From DATFDN01 sp963767645 (GTDB lineage Bacteria; Pseudomonadota; Alphaproteobacteria; Acetobacterales; Acetobacteraceae), in the NCBI GenBank assembly GCA_963767645.1, contig CAVYEW010000003.1:62001-126000 (forward strand): a DNA stretch of 64,000 nt, given 5' to 3'. The translations under genes and the position numbers were made by a program. The notes under the pieces were generated by a model. That model was not told the DNA's origin and searched no databases. It was given only the letters and a program-made list of their open reading frames with translations. The first letter of the stretch is position 1. Every line of letters begins with the position of its first letter. This document shows positions 45,515 to 53,314 of this stretch, piece by piece.

Positions 45515-46678
45515 ATGAAAGCGTCGGTGTTCTACCTGCCCAGCATCGGCAGCCGCGCCGAGATCGAGCAGGGCATGGCCGGGATGCGCACCGACCTTTA
45601 TCAGCGGATGCTGCGCGAGCTGTCTGAGCAGATCCGGCTGGCCGACGAGCTCGGCTACGCTTCAGTGAGCTTCACCGAGCACCATTTCCATATCGAGGGT
45701 TTCGAGCTGTCCAACAACCCGGTGCTGCTCGACCTCTATTTCGCGATGCAGACCAAGCGCATCCGCGTCGGCCAGCTGGGCATCGTGCTGCCGGCGTCGA
45801 ACCCGATCCGGGTGGCCGAGGACATCGCCATGCTGGACCACATGACCGGCGGGCGGGCCTGCGCCGGCTTCGCGCGCGGCTACCAGCGGCGCTGGGTCGA
45901 TGTCATGGCGCAGCAGACCCATGGCGTGCATGGTGCCCTGCCCGGCCAGCACGACGAGATCGACGCCGCCAACCGCGCCGCGTTCGAGGAGCACTTCCGG
46001 ATCATCAAGAAGTGCTGGACCGAGGAGATGCTCTCCTTCCAGGGCCAGTTCTGGCAGATCCCGCCGCCCGAGGTGCCGTGGACGCTCGACACCACCCGGA
46101 AATGGGGCAAGGGCGTCGAGAACGGGATGCTGCGGCAGGTGGGCGTGGTGCCGAAGCCGCTGCAGAAGCCGCATCCGCCGATCTTCCTGCCGTTCGCGAG
46201 CAGCGAGAACAGCATCAGGTGGGCGGCGCGCGAGGGCGTGACGGCGATCCTGCCGCCGCTGCATCCCGCCTATGAGAGCCGGCTCTACGACTTGTACGCC
46301 GAGGTCTCCGGCCGCCCGCGCGGCCAGGGCACCGGCCTGCTGCGCGACGTCATCATCGCCGAGAGCGACGCCGAGGCGCGCGCGCTGTGGCGCGATTCCG
46401 GCCAGTTCTCCGGCCGCGCCTGGTTCGAGCCCTTCGGCTTCCGCAAGGGCCTGATGGACCCGGCGACCGGCGGGTTCCCGACCCCGGAGGAGGCCATCGC
46501 CAATGGCTACGCGCTGGTCGGCACCGTGGATACGGTCAGCCGCGCGCTGGAGCAGAACATGAAGCGCCAGCCGGTCGATTGGCTATTTTGCTATACGTAC
46601 AATGCCTTGGTGCCGCACGCGGTGCTGATGAAGTCGATCGAGACGCTGTGGACGAAGGTGATGCCGCGCTTCCTGTGA
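45515..46678 (+). CDS. LLM class flavin-dependent monooxygenase
   Basis: A 387-residue bacterial-luciferase-like oxygenase. It shows the ASVSFTEHHFHIEGFELSNN flavin-site segment, GQLGIVLPASNPIRVAEDIA, and the GRACAGFARGYQRRW loop. GAAGGGAAGG precedes the ATG. With the adjacent flavin reductase it forms a plausible two-component system using reduced FMN to oxidise an aliphatic, aromatic or sulfonated compound. The substrate is unknown. A long inverted repeat follows its stop. Confidence 0.9.
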   Translation: MKASVFYLPSIGSRAEIEQGMAGMRTDLYQRMLRELSEQIRLADELGYASVSFTEHHFHIEGFELSNNPVLLDLYFAMQTKRIRVGQLGIVLPASNPIRVAEDIAMLDHMTGGRACAGFARGYQRRWVDVMAQQTHGVHGALPGQHDEIDAANRAAFEEHFRIIKKCWTEEMLSFQGQFWQIPPPEVPWTLDTTRKWGKGVENGMLRQVGVVPKPLQKPHPPIFLPFASSENSIRWAAREGVTAILPPLHPAYESRLYDLYAEVSGRPRGQGTGLLRDVIIAESDAEARALWRDSGQFSGRAWFEPFGFRKGLMDPATGGFPTPEEAIANGYALVGTVDTVSRALEQNMKRQPVDWLFCYTYNALVPHAVLMKSIETLWTKVMPRFL

Positions 46679-46698
46679 GGCTCGTCCCCTCCCCCCGG

Positions 46699-46761
46699 CC
46701 CCCTCCCGCAAGGGGAGGGGGAGTCGTACTGCTATAAGTCCCCTCCCCTTGCGGGAGGGGG
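46699..46761. repeat. 22-bp perfect inverted repeat, terminator-like
   Basis: Arms CCCCCTCCCGCAAGGGGAGG(GG) at 46699-46720 and its exact inverse at 46740-46761 enclose 19 bases. Each arm can also fold on itself. It lies between the LLM monooxygenase stop and the DNA ligase start and belongs to the same style of G/C-rich inverted repeat as those at 49521 and 58547. Confidence 0.6.
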
Positions 46762-46788
46762 TTGGGGGAGGGGTATCTCGGCCATCAC

Positions 46789-48381
46789 ATGATCGCTTTC
46801 GCCGAACTTCTCGAACGCCTTGTCTTCACCCACCCGCGCAACGCCAAGCTCGCCCTGCTGCGCCACTACTTCGCCACCGAGCCGGACCCGGAGCGCGGCA
46901 TCGCGCTGGCCGCCATCGCCGGGGAGCTGGCCTTCACCGCGGCCAAGCCTGGACTGATCCGCGATCTCGCCGCCGCGCGCACCGACCCGGTGCTGTTCGG
47001 CTGGTCGTACGACTTCGTGGGCGACCTCGCCGAGACCGTCTCGCTGATGTGGCCAGCCATGCCGACCGCAGCGCCCCCGCCCACGCTGTCGGAGGTCGTG
47101 CGGACGCTGGAGACGGCCGAAAAGCAGGCGCTGCCCGAAATCGTCGCCGCTTGGCTCGATGCGTGCGAACCCTCGGTGCGCTTCGCGCTGCTGAAGCTCA
47201 TCACCGGCAGCCTGCGCGTCGGCGCGTCGGCCCGGCTGGCCAAGGTCGCGCTGGCTTCCATGGGCGAGGTCGAGCCCGACGCGGTCGAGGAGGTCTGGCA
47301 CGGGCTCGCGCCCCCGTACCTGAAGCTGTTCGCCTGGCTGGAGAAGCGCGGCGCGCGTCCGGACCCGGAGGACGCGCCGGTGTTCCGCCCGCCGATGCTG
47401 GCCCAGCCGCTCGAGCAAGCCGATCTCGCGGCCCTGGACATCGGCCAATTCCGCGCCGAATGGAAATGGGACGGCATCCGCGTCCAGCTGGTCGCGACGC
47501 CGCGCGGCCGACGCCTCTATTCGCGCGCCGGCGAGGACGTCTCGGCGGCATTCCCCGAGATCATCGCGGCAATGGAGTTCCACGCGGCGCTGGACGGCGA
47601 GCTGCTGGTGGTCCGCGACGGCCTGGGCGGCAGGCAGGTGGCCCCGTTCGCGGACTTGCAGCAGCGTCTCAACCGCAAGCAGGTCAGCCCGCGGATGTTG
47701 CGGGATTTCCCGGCCGGCGTGCGGCTCTACGACATCCTGTTCGATGGTGCGGAGGATGTGCGTCCCTTGCCCTTCGACGCCCGCCGCGCCCGGCTCGCGG
47801 CATGGTTCGCGCGCACGCGCCCGGCGCGGATGGACCTTTCGGAGCTGATCGACTTCACCTGCCTCGATGCGCTCGCCGCGCTGCGCGAGGGCGCGCGCGC
47901 GGCATCCAGGGAAGGGATCATGCTGAAGCGGGCCGACAGCCCATACGTGCCCGGCCGTCCCAAGGGACTGTGGTGGAAATGGAAGCGCGACCCGCACACC
48001 GTGGACGCGGTGCTGATGTACGCGCAGCGCGGGCACGGCAAGCGCAGCAGCTACTACTCCGACTACACGTTCGGTCTTTGGCAGGGCGAGGAGCTGGTGC
48101 CGGTGGGCAAGGCCTATTCCGGCTTCACCGACACCGAGCTCGGATGGCTCGACCGCTGGATCCGCAACCACACCACGGCCCGCTTCGGCCCGGTGCGGGA
48201 AGTCGAGAAGACGCTGGTGCTGGAGGTGGCCTTCGATGCCGCCCAGCTATCGGCCCGGCACAAATCGGGTGTGGCCATGCGCTTTCCGCGCATCGCGCGC
48301 CTGCGCACCGACAAGCCAGCCGCCGAGGCGGATCGGCTGGAGCATCTGATGGCGATGGTGGAGAATAAGGCGTCGAGCTAG
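46789..48381 (+). CDS. ATP-dependent DNA ligase, cisplatin-damage-response type
   Basis: A 530-residue ligase that seals DNA nicks via a lysine-AMP intermediate. It has an N-terminal helical DNA-binding domain (about 1-200, beginning MIAFAELLERLVFTHPRNAK), the nucleophile K226 in EWKWDGIR, then GELLVV, EGIMLKRADSPYVPGRPKG and KWKRD motifs, and an OB fold. The start matches the alphaproteobacterial group named for the cisplatin damage response. That group is usually clustered with a helicase, an exonuclease and a phosphoesterase; none is seen here. Its stop shares the palindrome CTAG with the convergent YebC gene. Confidence 0.9.
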   Translation: MIAFAELLERLVFTHPRNAKLALLRHYFATEPDPERGIALAAIAGELAFTAAKPGLIRDLAAARTDPVLFGWSYDFVGDLAETVSLMWPAMPTAAPPPTLSEVVRTLETAEKQALPEIVAAWLDACEPSVRFALLKLITGSLRVGASARLAKVALASMGEVEPDAVEEVWHGLAPPYLKLFAWLEKRGARPDPEDAPVFRPPMLAQPLEQADLAALDIGQFRAEWKWDGIRVQLVATPRGRRLYSRAGEDVSAAFPEIIAAMEFHAALDGELLVVRDGLGGRQVAPFADLQQRLNRKQVSPRMLRDFPAGVRLYDILFDGAEDVRPLPFDARRARLAAWFARTRPARMDLSELIDFTCLDALAALREGARAASREGIMLKRADSPYVPGRPKGLWWKWKRDPHTVDAVLMYAQRGHGKRSSYYSDYTFGLWQGEELVPVGKAYSGFTDTELGWLDRWIRNHTTARFGPVREVEKTLVLEVAFDAAQLSARHKSGVAMRFPRIARLRTDKPAAEADRLEHLMAMVENKASS

Positions 48382-49127
48382 GCCGACATCTTCTGCATCA
48401 CCGCTTCGGGGATGTCGAAATTGGCATAGACGTTCTGCACGTCCTCGTTCTCGTCCAGCGCCTCGATCAGCCTCAGCACCGATCCGGCGCGGTCCTCGTC
48501 CAGCGTGACCGTGGTGGTCGGGCGCCAATCGAGACGGGCGGATTCCGGCTCGCCGAAACGGGCTTCCAGCGCGTCGCGCACAGCGAAGAGATCGTCGGCG
48601 GCACAGGTGATCTCGTGGCCGTCCGTGTCGCTCTGCACGTCCTCGGCCCCGGCATCGATTGCCGCCTCCAGCACGTCATCGGCGCTGGCGACGGAGGCCG
48701 GGTAGCGGATCAGGCCGGCGCGGTTGAACAGGAAGCTGACCGCATTTGTCTCGCCGAGTGCCCCGCCGTGTTTGGCGAAGGCCGAGCGGATCGCAGCGGC
48801 GGTGCGGTTGCGGTTGTCGGTCAGCGCTTCGACCACGATGGCGACGCCGGCCGGACCGTAGCCCTCGTAGCGCACCTCGGCGAAATCGTCCCCGGCGCCG
48901 GCGCCCGCCGCCTTCTTGATCGCCCGGTCCACGGTGTCCTTGGGCATGTTGGCTTGGCGCGCGGCCGCCACGGCGGCGCGCAGCCGGGGATTGGATGCGG
49001 GATCGGGCAGGCCTTGGCGGGCGGCGACGGTGATCTCGCGGATCAGCCGGGCGAACTGCCGGGCGCGGCGCGCGTCCTGTGCGCCCTTGCGGTGCATGAT
49101 GTTCTTGAACTGGGAGTGGCCGGCCAT
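48378..49127 (-). CDS. YebC/PmpR family transcriptional or translational regulator
   Basis: A 249-residue TACO1/YebC protein with the start MAGHSQFKNIMHRKGAQDAR, MPKDTVDRAIKKA, EVRYEGYGPAGVAIVVEALT and DNRNRTAAAIRSAFAKHGG. The family was first described as DNA-binding regulators and more recently as factors helping ribosomes through difficult peptides. It normally sits by ruvC; here ruvC is not in view. Its stop overlaps the ligase stop. Confidence 0.95.
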   Translation of the reverse strand: MAGHSQFKNIMHRKGAQDARRARQFARLIREITVAARQGLPDPASNPRLRAAVAAARQANMPKDTVDRAIKKAAGAGAGDDFAEVRYEGYGPAGVAIVVEALTDNRNRTAAAIRSAFAKHGGALGETNAVSFLFNRAGLIRYPASVASADDVLEAAIDAGAEDVQSDTDGHEITCAADDLFAVRDALEARFGEPESARLDWRPTTTVTLDEDRAGSVLRLIEALDENEDVQNVYANFDIPEAVMQKMSA

Positions 49128-49196
49128 GATCGCGCTATCGATTGTGGGAGGATTGGCCCAATCTAGCCTGCCTCAGACCCCGCGTGGAGGGATTGC

Positions 49197-49514
49197 ATGT
49201 TCATCGCGATGAATCGCTTCAAGGTCCAGCCCGGTTCGGAGACGGCATTCGAGGAGGTCTGGACCGGCCGCGACACGCATCTGCGCGGCGTGCCCGGCTT
49301 CGTCGAGTTCCATCTGGTGCGCGGGCCGGAGCGCGAGGATCATGTTCTCTACGCCTCGCACACGATCTGGCGGTCACGCGGGGACTTCGAGGCCTGGACC
49401 CGATCCGAGGCGTTCCGCGCCGCCCACGCCAATGCCGGGCAGAACAAGCCGCTCTATTCGGGGCATCCGGAATTCGAGGGGTTCGAGGTGATCCAGACGA
49501 TCCGGGGGCGTTAG
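49197..49514 (+). CDS. IsdG-like heme-degrading / antibiotic biosynthesis monooxygenase
   Basis: A 105-residue ABM-fold protein. Residues N6 (AMNRFKV), W67 (FEAWTRS) and H77 (FRAAHANAG) match in position the Asn/Trp/His triad of staphylococcal IsdG and IsdI, which open heme to release iron. GTPG-like GVPGFVEFHLVRGPEREDH forms the dimer core. GGAGGG precedes the ATG. Function as a heme oxygenase is likely but not proved; the triad alone is the evidence. Confidence 0.8.
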   Translation: MFIAMNRFKVQPGSETAFEEVWTGRDTHLRGVPGFVEFHLVRGPEREDHVLYASHTIWRSRGDFEAWTRSEAFRAAHANAGQNKPLYSGHPEFEGFEVIQTIRGR

Positions 49515-49520
49515 GCGTTG

Positions 49521-49623
49521 CCCTCACCCCGGCCCTCTCCCAGAGGGAGAGGGGGCGTGGTTAGCTTGGACGGTGCGCTCCACGCCCCCTCTCCCGCTTG
49601 CGGGAGAGGGTCGGGGTGAGGGG
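49521..49623. repeat. G/C-rich inverted repeat, about 103 bp
   Basis: CCCTCACCCCGGCCCTCTCC through GGGGGCGTGG on the left is mirrored by CCACGCCCCCTCTCCC through GGGTGAGGG on the right. The outer arms match the repeat at 58547-58648 almost exactly, so both are copies of one dispersed element. It lies between convergent genes and may serve as a bidirectional terminator. Confidence 0.6.
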
Positions 49624-49626
49624 CGT

Positions 49627-49908
49627 TCAGCGATTCGGGTACGGATAGCCCGAATCCGGTGGGCGGTCCTGCGGGTAATAGGGCCGTTGATCCCTGAAAT
49701 CGGAGCGATCCCCCCGCCCGCGATCCTCACGCGCCTGATCCTGGCGCCCGCGATCATAGCCGCGCCGCCAAGCATCACGCAGAGACTGGTCCTGCTGCTG
49801 ATTGCCGGTCAGCAATCCTCCGAGCAATTGCTGGAAATTCTGGGCCTGCGCGGCAACCGGGGTTGCCAGGGTCGATCCCAGCAACAACGCCGCAACTGTG
49901 GTTCGCAT
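49627..49908 (-). CDS. Small secreted protein, unknown function
   Basis: A 93-residue exported protein: signal peptide MRTTVAALLLGSTLATPVAA with cleavage near AQA-QN, a Gln-rich stretch (FQQLLGGLLTGNQQQDQS), then a strongly charged Arg/Asp/Tyr/Pro tail (RGYDRGRQDQAREDRGRGDR). GGAGG lies just upstream of the ATG at 49908. A longer frame exists but would bury the signal. I recognise no family; the tail may be disordered or bind a charged surface. Confidence 0.65.
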   Translation of the reverse strand: MRTTVAALLLGSTLATPVAAQAQNFQQLLGGLLTGNQQQDQSLRDAWRRGYDRGRQDQAREDRGRGDRSDFRDQRPYYPQDRPPDSGYPYPNR

Positions 49909-50069
49909 CCTGAGCCTCCGGAAAAGCCTCGCGTTCGGGGTTGTTCTGAACAGTATGCAGAACGCTTCCTGCCTCGCCAGGGCCGGCTCAAGAACTCCTT
50001 GATGCCAGGCGCTTGCCAACCGCCCGGCCGCGTGCGAGAGCCGCGCTGCTAGCGGAGAGGAGGACGGCG

Positions 50070-51251
50070 ATGCAGCGCGAAGTCGTTGTGGTCTCAGGCG
50101 TGCGCACGGCAATCGGCGATTTCGGCGGCGGGTTGAAGGACGTGCCGCCGACCGAGCTTGGCGCGCAGGTGGTGCGCGAGGCGCTGGGCCGGGCCGAGGT
50201 GGCCGGCGAGGAAGTCGGCCATGTGGTGTTCGGCAACGTCATCCATACCGAGGCAAAGGATATGTACCTGGCCCGCGTCGCCGCGCTGAATGCCGGGGTG
50301 ACGCAGAACGCTCCGGCGCTGACGCTCAACCGGCTGTGCGGGTCGGGGCTGCAGGCGATCGTCTCGGCCTCGCAGAGCATCCTGCTTGGCGACACCGACA
50401 TCGCGGTCGGCGCCGGCGCGGAGAGCATGAGCCGCGCGGCCTATCTCGCGAAAGGCGTGCGCTGGGGCGCGCGCATGGGCGATACGGCGATGGTCGACAT
50501 GATGCTCGCCGCGCTGCACGATCCGTTCAACGACATCCATATGGGCGAGACCGCCGAGAACCTCGCCAAATCGCACCAGATCACCCGTGCCCAGCAGGAC
50601 GGCCTGGCGGTGGAATCGCATCGGCGCGCCGCCCGCGCCATCAAGGAGGGGCGGTTCAAGGAGCAGATCCTGCCGATCCGCCTCAAGACCCGCAAGGGCG
50701 AGACGGTGTTCGACACCGACGAGCATGTGCGCGACGACGTCTCGGACGAGAATCTCGGCAAGCTGCGCCCGGTGTTCCGCAAGGACGGCACGGTCACGGC
50801 CGGCAACGCCTCCGGCATCAACGACGGCGCTGCGGCGGTGGTGCTGATGGAGGGCCGCATGGCGGAGCGGCGCAATGCCAAGCCGCTCGGCCGGCTGGTG
50901 GCCTACGCGCATGCCGGGGTCGATCCCAAGATCATGGGCATCGGCCCGGTCCCGGCCACGCGCGCCGCGCTGGAACGCGCGGGACTGAAGCTCGCCGAGA
51001 TCGACGTGATCGAGTCGAACGAGGCCTTTGCCGCCCAGGCCTGCGCCGTCGCCAAGGATCTCGGCTTCGATCCGGAGAAGACGAACCCGAACGGCTCGGG
51101 CATCTCGCTCGGCCATCCGGTCGGGGCCACCGGGGCGATGCTGACGGTGAAGGCGCTTTATGAGTTGAAGCGCACCGGCGGACGCTATGCGCTGGTCACG
51201 ATGTGCATCGGCGGCGGCCAGGGGATCGCGGCGATCTTCGAGAGGGTGTAG
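50070..51251 (+). CDS. Acetyl-CoA C-acyltransferase (thiolase)
   Basis: A 393-residue thiolase that condenses or cleaves beta-ketoacyl-CoA. The acyl-accepting cysteine is C90 (LNRLCGSG), H349 is in SLGHPVGATG and the base C379 in MCIGGGQG. ESNEAFAAQA is also conserved. GAGAGGAGG precedes the ATG at 50070. It could serve fatty acid or aromatic ring breakdown (beta-ketoadipyl-CoA) or polyhydroxyalkanoate synthesis; context with an intradiol dioxygenase favours a degradative role. A strong intrinsic terminator follows. Confidence 0.93.
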   Translation: MQREVVVVSGVRTAIGDFGGGLKDVPPTELGAQVVREALGRAEVAGEEVGHVVFGNVIHTEAKDMYLARVAALNAGVTQNAPALTLNRLCGSGLQAIVSASQSILLGDTDIAVGAGAESMSRAAYLAKGVRWGARMGDTAMVDMMLAALHDPFNDIHMGETAENLAKSHQITRAQQDGLAVESHRRAARAIKEGRFKEQILPIRLKTRKGETVFDTDEHVRDDVSDENLGKLRPVFRKDGTVTAGNASGINDGAAAVVLMEGRMAERRNAKPLGRLVAYAHAGVDPKIMGIGPVPATRAALERAGLKLAEIDVIESNEAFAAQACAVAKDLGFDPEKTNPNGSGISLGHPVGATGAMLTVKALYELKRTGGRYALVTMCIGGGQGIAAIFERV

Positions 51252-51267
51252 GGCTCGGCCCTCCCCA

Positions 51268-51300
51268 GCCCCCTCCCCACAAGGGGAGGGGGCTTTTCTT
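51268..51300 (+). terminator. Rho-independent terminator after the thiolase gene
   Basis: An 11-bp perfect stem (GCCCCCTCCCC, loop ACAA, GGGGAGGGGGC) is followed directly by TTTTCTT. It starts 16 bp after the thiolase stop and is the best-formed intrinsic terminator in the window. Confidence 0.85.
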
Positions 51301-51309
51301 CTCGGGAAG

Positions 51310-52209
51310 CTATTCTGCCGCTATCACCTGCTTCGGGTCCGCCCCGACCCGTCCGGAGCCCTCGCCCTGCGCATGGGCTAGCCGGAAATCATAGCGTATT
51401 GCGGGGATGCCCTGGATCGGCGCCTCGGGGTCATCGGCGCGGGGCCTCACCACCAGGGCCTTGGATACGCCGAAGACGGTGTCGCTGGCGATGTGGGGAT
51501 CGTCGCCGAAATAGAGCGCCGTCACCAGTTCCCGATATCCCGGCGCGCTGATCAATGCATGGATATGCGCCGGGCGGCGGCCGTGCCGGCCTTGCTGGCG
51601 CACCAACACACCGACTGGCCCGTCCATCGGGATCGAGTAGCCGTGCGGCACCAGCGTGCGCACATGAAAGCGCCCTTGCGCGTCGCAGCGCAGATTGCCG
51701 CGCATGTCGATGGCGGCGTCGCGCGCCTGAAGGTCGTAGTGCCCTTCCGCGTCGGTCTGCCACAACTGCACCAGCGCGTGCGGGATCGGATGTCCGTCGT
51801 TGTCGCTCACCCGGCCATACAGCAACAGCTCCGGCCCGGTCGCGCGTTGCGCGAGGCTGCCGCCCAGCGGGATTTCCGGCGCGTCCACGCGATAGAACGG
51901 GCCGAGCAGGCTGCTCTGCGTGCCAGTCTCCGCCGCCGCCGCGTCGTGCATCAGGTGGATCAGCGCCGACAATCCGAGCACGTCGGAGAGAAGGATGAAC
52001 TCCTGGCGGGTCGGCGAGCAGGCCTGGCCCACGCGCGTCAGAAACCCGATCGCCTTCAGCCATTCGTCCGGCGTGAGCCGAACCTCGCGGGCGAAGCCGT
52101 GCAGGTGGCGGACCAGGCTCTCCATCACCTCGCGCAAGCGCGGATCGGGCGTTTCGGCCATCTGGTCGATCGTTACTTGCGTTACCGTCGATACGCTGAG
52201 GTCTTCCAT
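51310..52209 (-). CDS. Intradiol ring-cleavage dioxygenase (catechol/hydroxyquinol 1,2-dioxygenase)
   Basis: A 299-residue non-heme iron dioxygenase that opens catecholic rings between the hydroxyls. The iron ligands are visible: Y158 (EGHYDL), Y191 (PHGYSIP), H215 and H217 (RPAHIHALI). The N-terminal helical domain (about 1-95, LREVMESLVRHLHGFAREVR) is of the catechol/hydroxyquinol type, not the protocatechuate type. Hydroxyquinol is a plausible substrate given the length, but not certain. It lies 10 bp downstream of an LLM monooxygenase gene on the same strand, forming a hydroxylation and ring-cleavage pair. Confidence 0.9.
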   Translation of the reverse strand: MEDLSVSTVTQVTIDQMAETPDPRLREVMESLVRHLHGFAREVRLTPDEWLKAIGFLTRVGQACSPTRQEFILLSDVLGLSALIHLMHDAAAAETGTQSSLLGPFYRVDAPEIPLGGSLAQRATGPELLLYGRVSDNDGHPIPHALVQLWQTDAEGHYDLQARDAAIDMRGNLRCDAQGRFHVRTLVPHGYSIPMDGPVGVLVRQQGRHGRRPAHIHALISAPGYRELVTALYFGDDPHIASDTVFGVSKALVVRPRADDPEAPIQGIPAIRYDFRLAHAQGEGSGRVGADPKQVIAAE

Positions 52210-52219
52210 TGGCGTTCCC

Positions 52220-53215
52220 CTATTCCGCAGCCGCGCGGCGCGGCTGGAATTCCGGCATCACCGCCTCGGCGAAATCGCGCAGCCCGCCGAGCGATGCCTT
52301 CGGATCGACCAGCAGGATCCGCTCCACCCCGCCCTCGCGCAAGCGGTGCAGGCGCGCGATGATCTCCTCCTTCGTGCCGAGCAGCGGCGCGTCGTCGGCG
52401 CGCACGTCCTCGGGAGGGCGTTCGCCGCGCGCGAGGTCGCCGATCACGCCCAGCACCTGCCGCCGCGTCTCGAACGCCGCCTCCCGCTCGGCCTCGCTGC
52501 GGACCATCTGCAATGCGCGGGCTACGGCAATCATGCCCGGATGATAGGCGCGGCCGACGCGGGCGCACTCCTCGCGGAAGATCGCCACCCGCTCCAGCGT
52601 CAGCCGCACCGAGCCGAGCTGATCGAGCAGCAGGTTGAAACCCTCGCGCGCCGCGCGCCGGACCAACTCCGGGCTGCCGGCGGCGAGCCACAGCGGCGGA
52701 TACGGACGCTGCACCGGCGCGGGTTCGACCACGATGTCGTGGTAGCGCCAGAGCGCGCCGCGATGCGAGAACCGCCCCTCGCTGGTCCACGCCTTGCGGA
52801 TCACCGCGACCGCCTCGTCGAAGCGCGCCCCGGCCTCCTCCTGGGCAATGCAGAACCCGTCGAACTCGGCAGCGCGATAGCCCTTGCCGACGCCGAGATC
52901 GAGCCGGCCGCCGGACAGCAGATCGAGCGTCGCCGCCTGCTCGGCGATCAGCACCGGGTTGTGCCAGGGCAGGACGATGACGGCAGTGCCCAAGCGTATG
53001 CGGCTGGTGCGTGCCGCGAGATAGGCGAGCAGCGTCAGCGACGCGGAGACCTGGCCCTGACCGGTGAAATGGTGCTCGACCAGGAACACGCTGTCGAAGC
53101 CGAGCCGCTCCGCTTCCACCACGTACTCGATGAAGCCGCGATAGGAGTGGCTGTCCCCGGTGCCGAGATTGGCGCCCCGCTTGGTCCGCGCGCCGCCGAA
53201 CAGGCCGAACTGCAT
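52220..53215 (-). CDS. LLM class flavin-dependent monooxygenase
   Basis: A 331-residue luciferase-like flavin oxygenase: MQFGLFGGARTKRG, FDSVFLVEHHFTGQGQ, IRLGTAVIVLPWHNPVLIAE, GGRLDLGVGKGYRAAEFDGF and PPLWLAAGSPELVRRAAREG. CCGGAGGGCGTG precedes the ATG at 53215. It precedes the intradiol dioxygenase by 10 bp, so its product may be a catechol or hydroxyquinol. No flavin reductase is next to it; the one at 45004 could serve it. Confidence 0.88.
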   Translation of the reverse strand: MQFGLFGGARTKRGANLGTGDSHSYRGFIEYVVEAERLGFDSVFLVEHHFTGQGQVSASLTLLAYLAARTSRIRLGTAVIVLPWHNPVLIAEQAATLDLLSGGRLDLGVGKGYRAAEFDGFCIAQEEAGARFDEAVAVIRKAWTSEGRFSHRGALWRYHDIVVEPAPVQRPYPPLWLAAGSPELVRRAAREGFNLLLDQLGSVRLTLERVAIFREECARVGRAYHPGMIAVARALQMVRSEAEREAAFETRRQVLGVIGDLARGERPPEDVRADDAPLLGTKEEIIARLHRLREGGVERILLVDPKASLGGLRDFAEAVMPEFQPRRAAAE

Positions 53216-53314
53216 CACGCCCTCCGGGGCAGAGAGTATCGGGCAAGGAAGCGCGGTCAAGCCGGCAGGACGGCTCGCGCATCCCAGCGGCGGCGACCGG
53301 TCTCCTGTTCCGTT

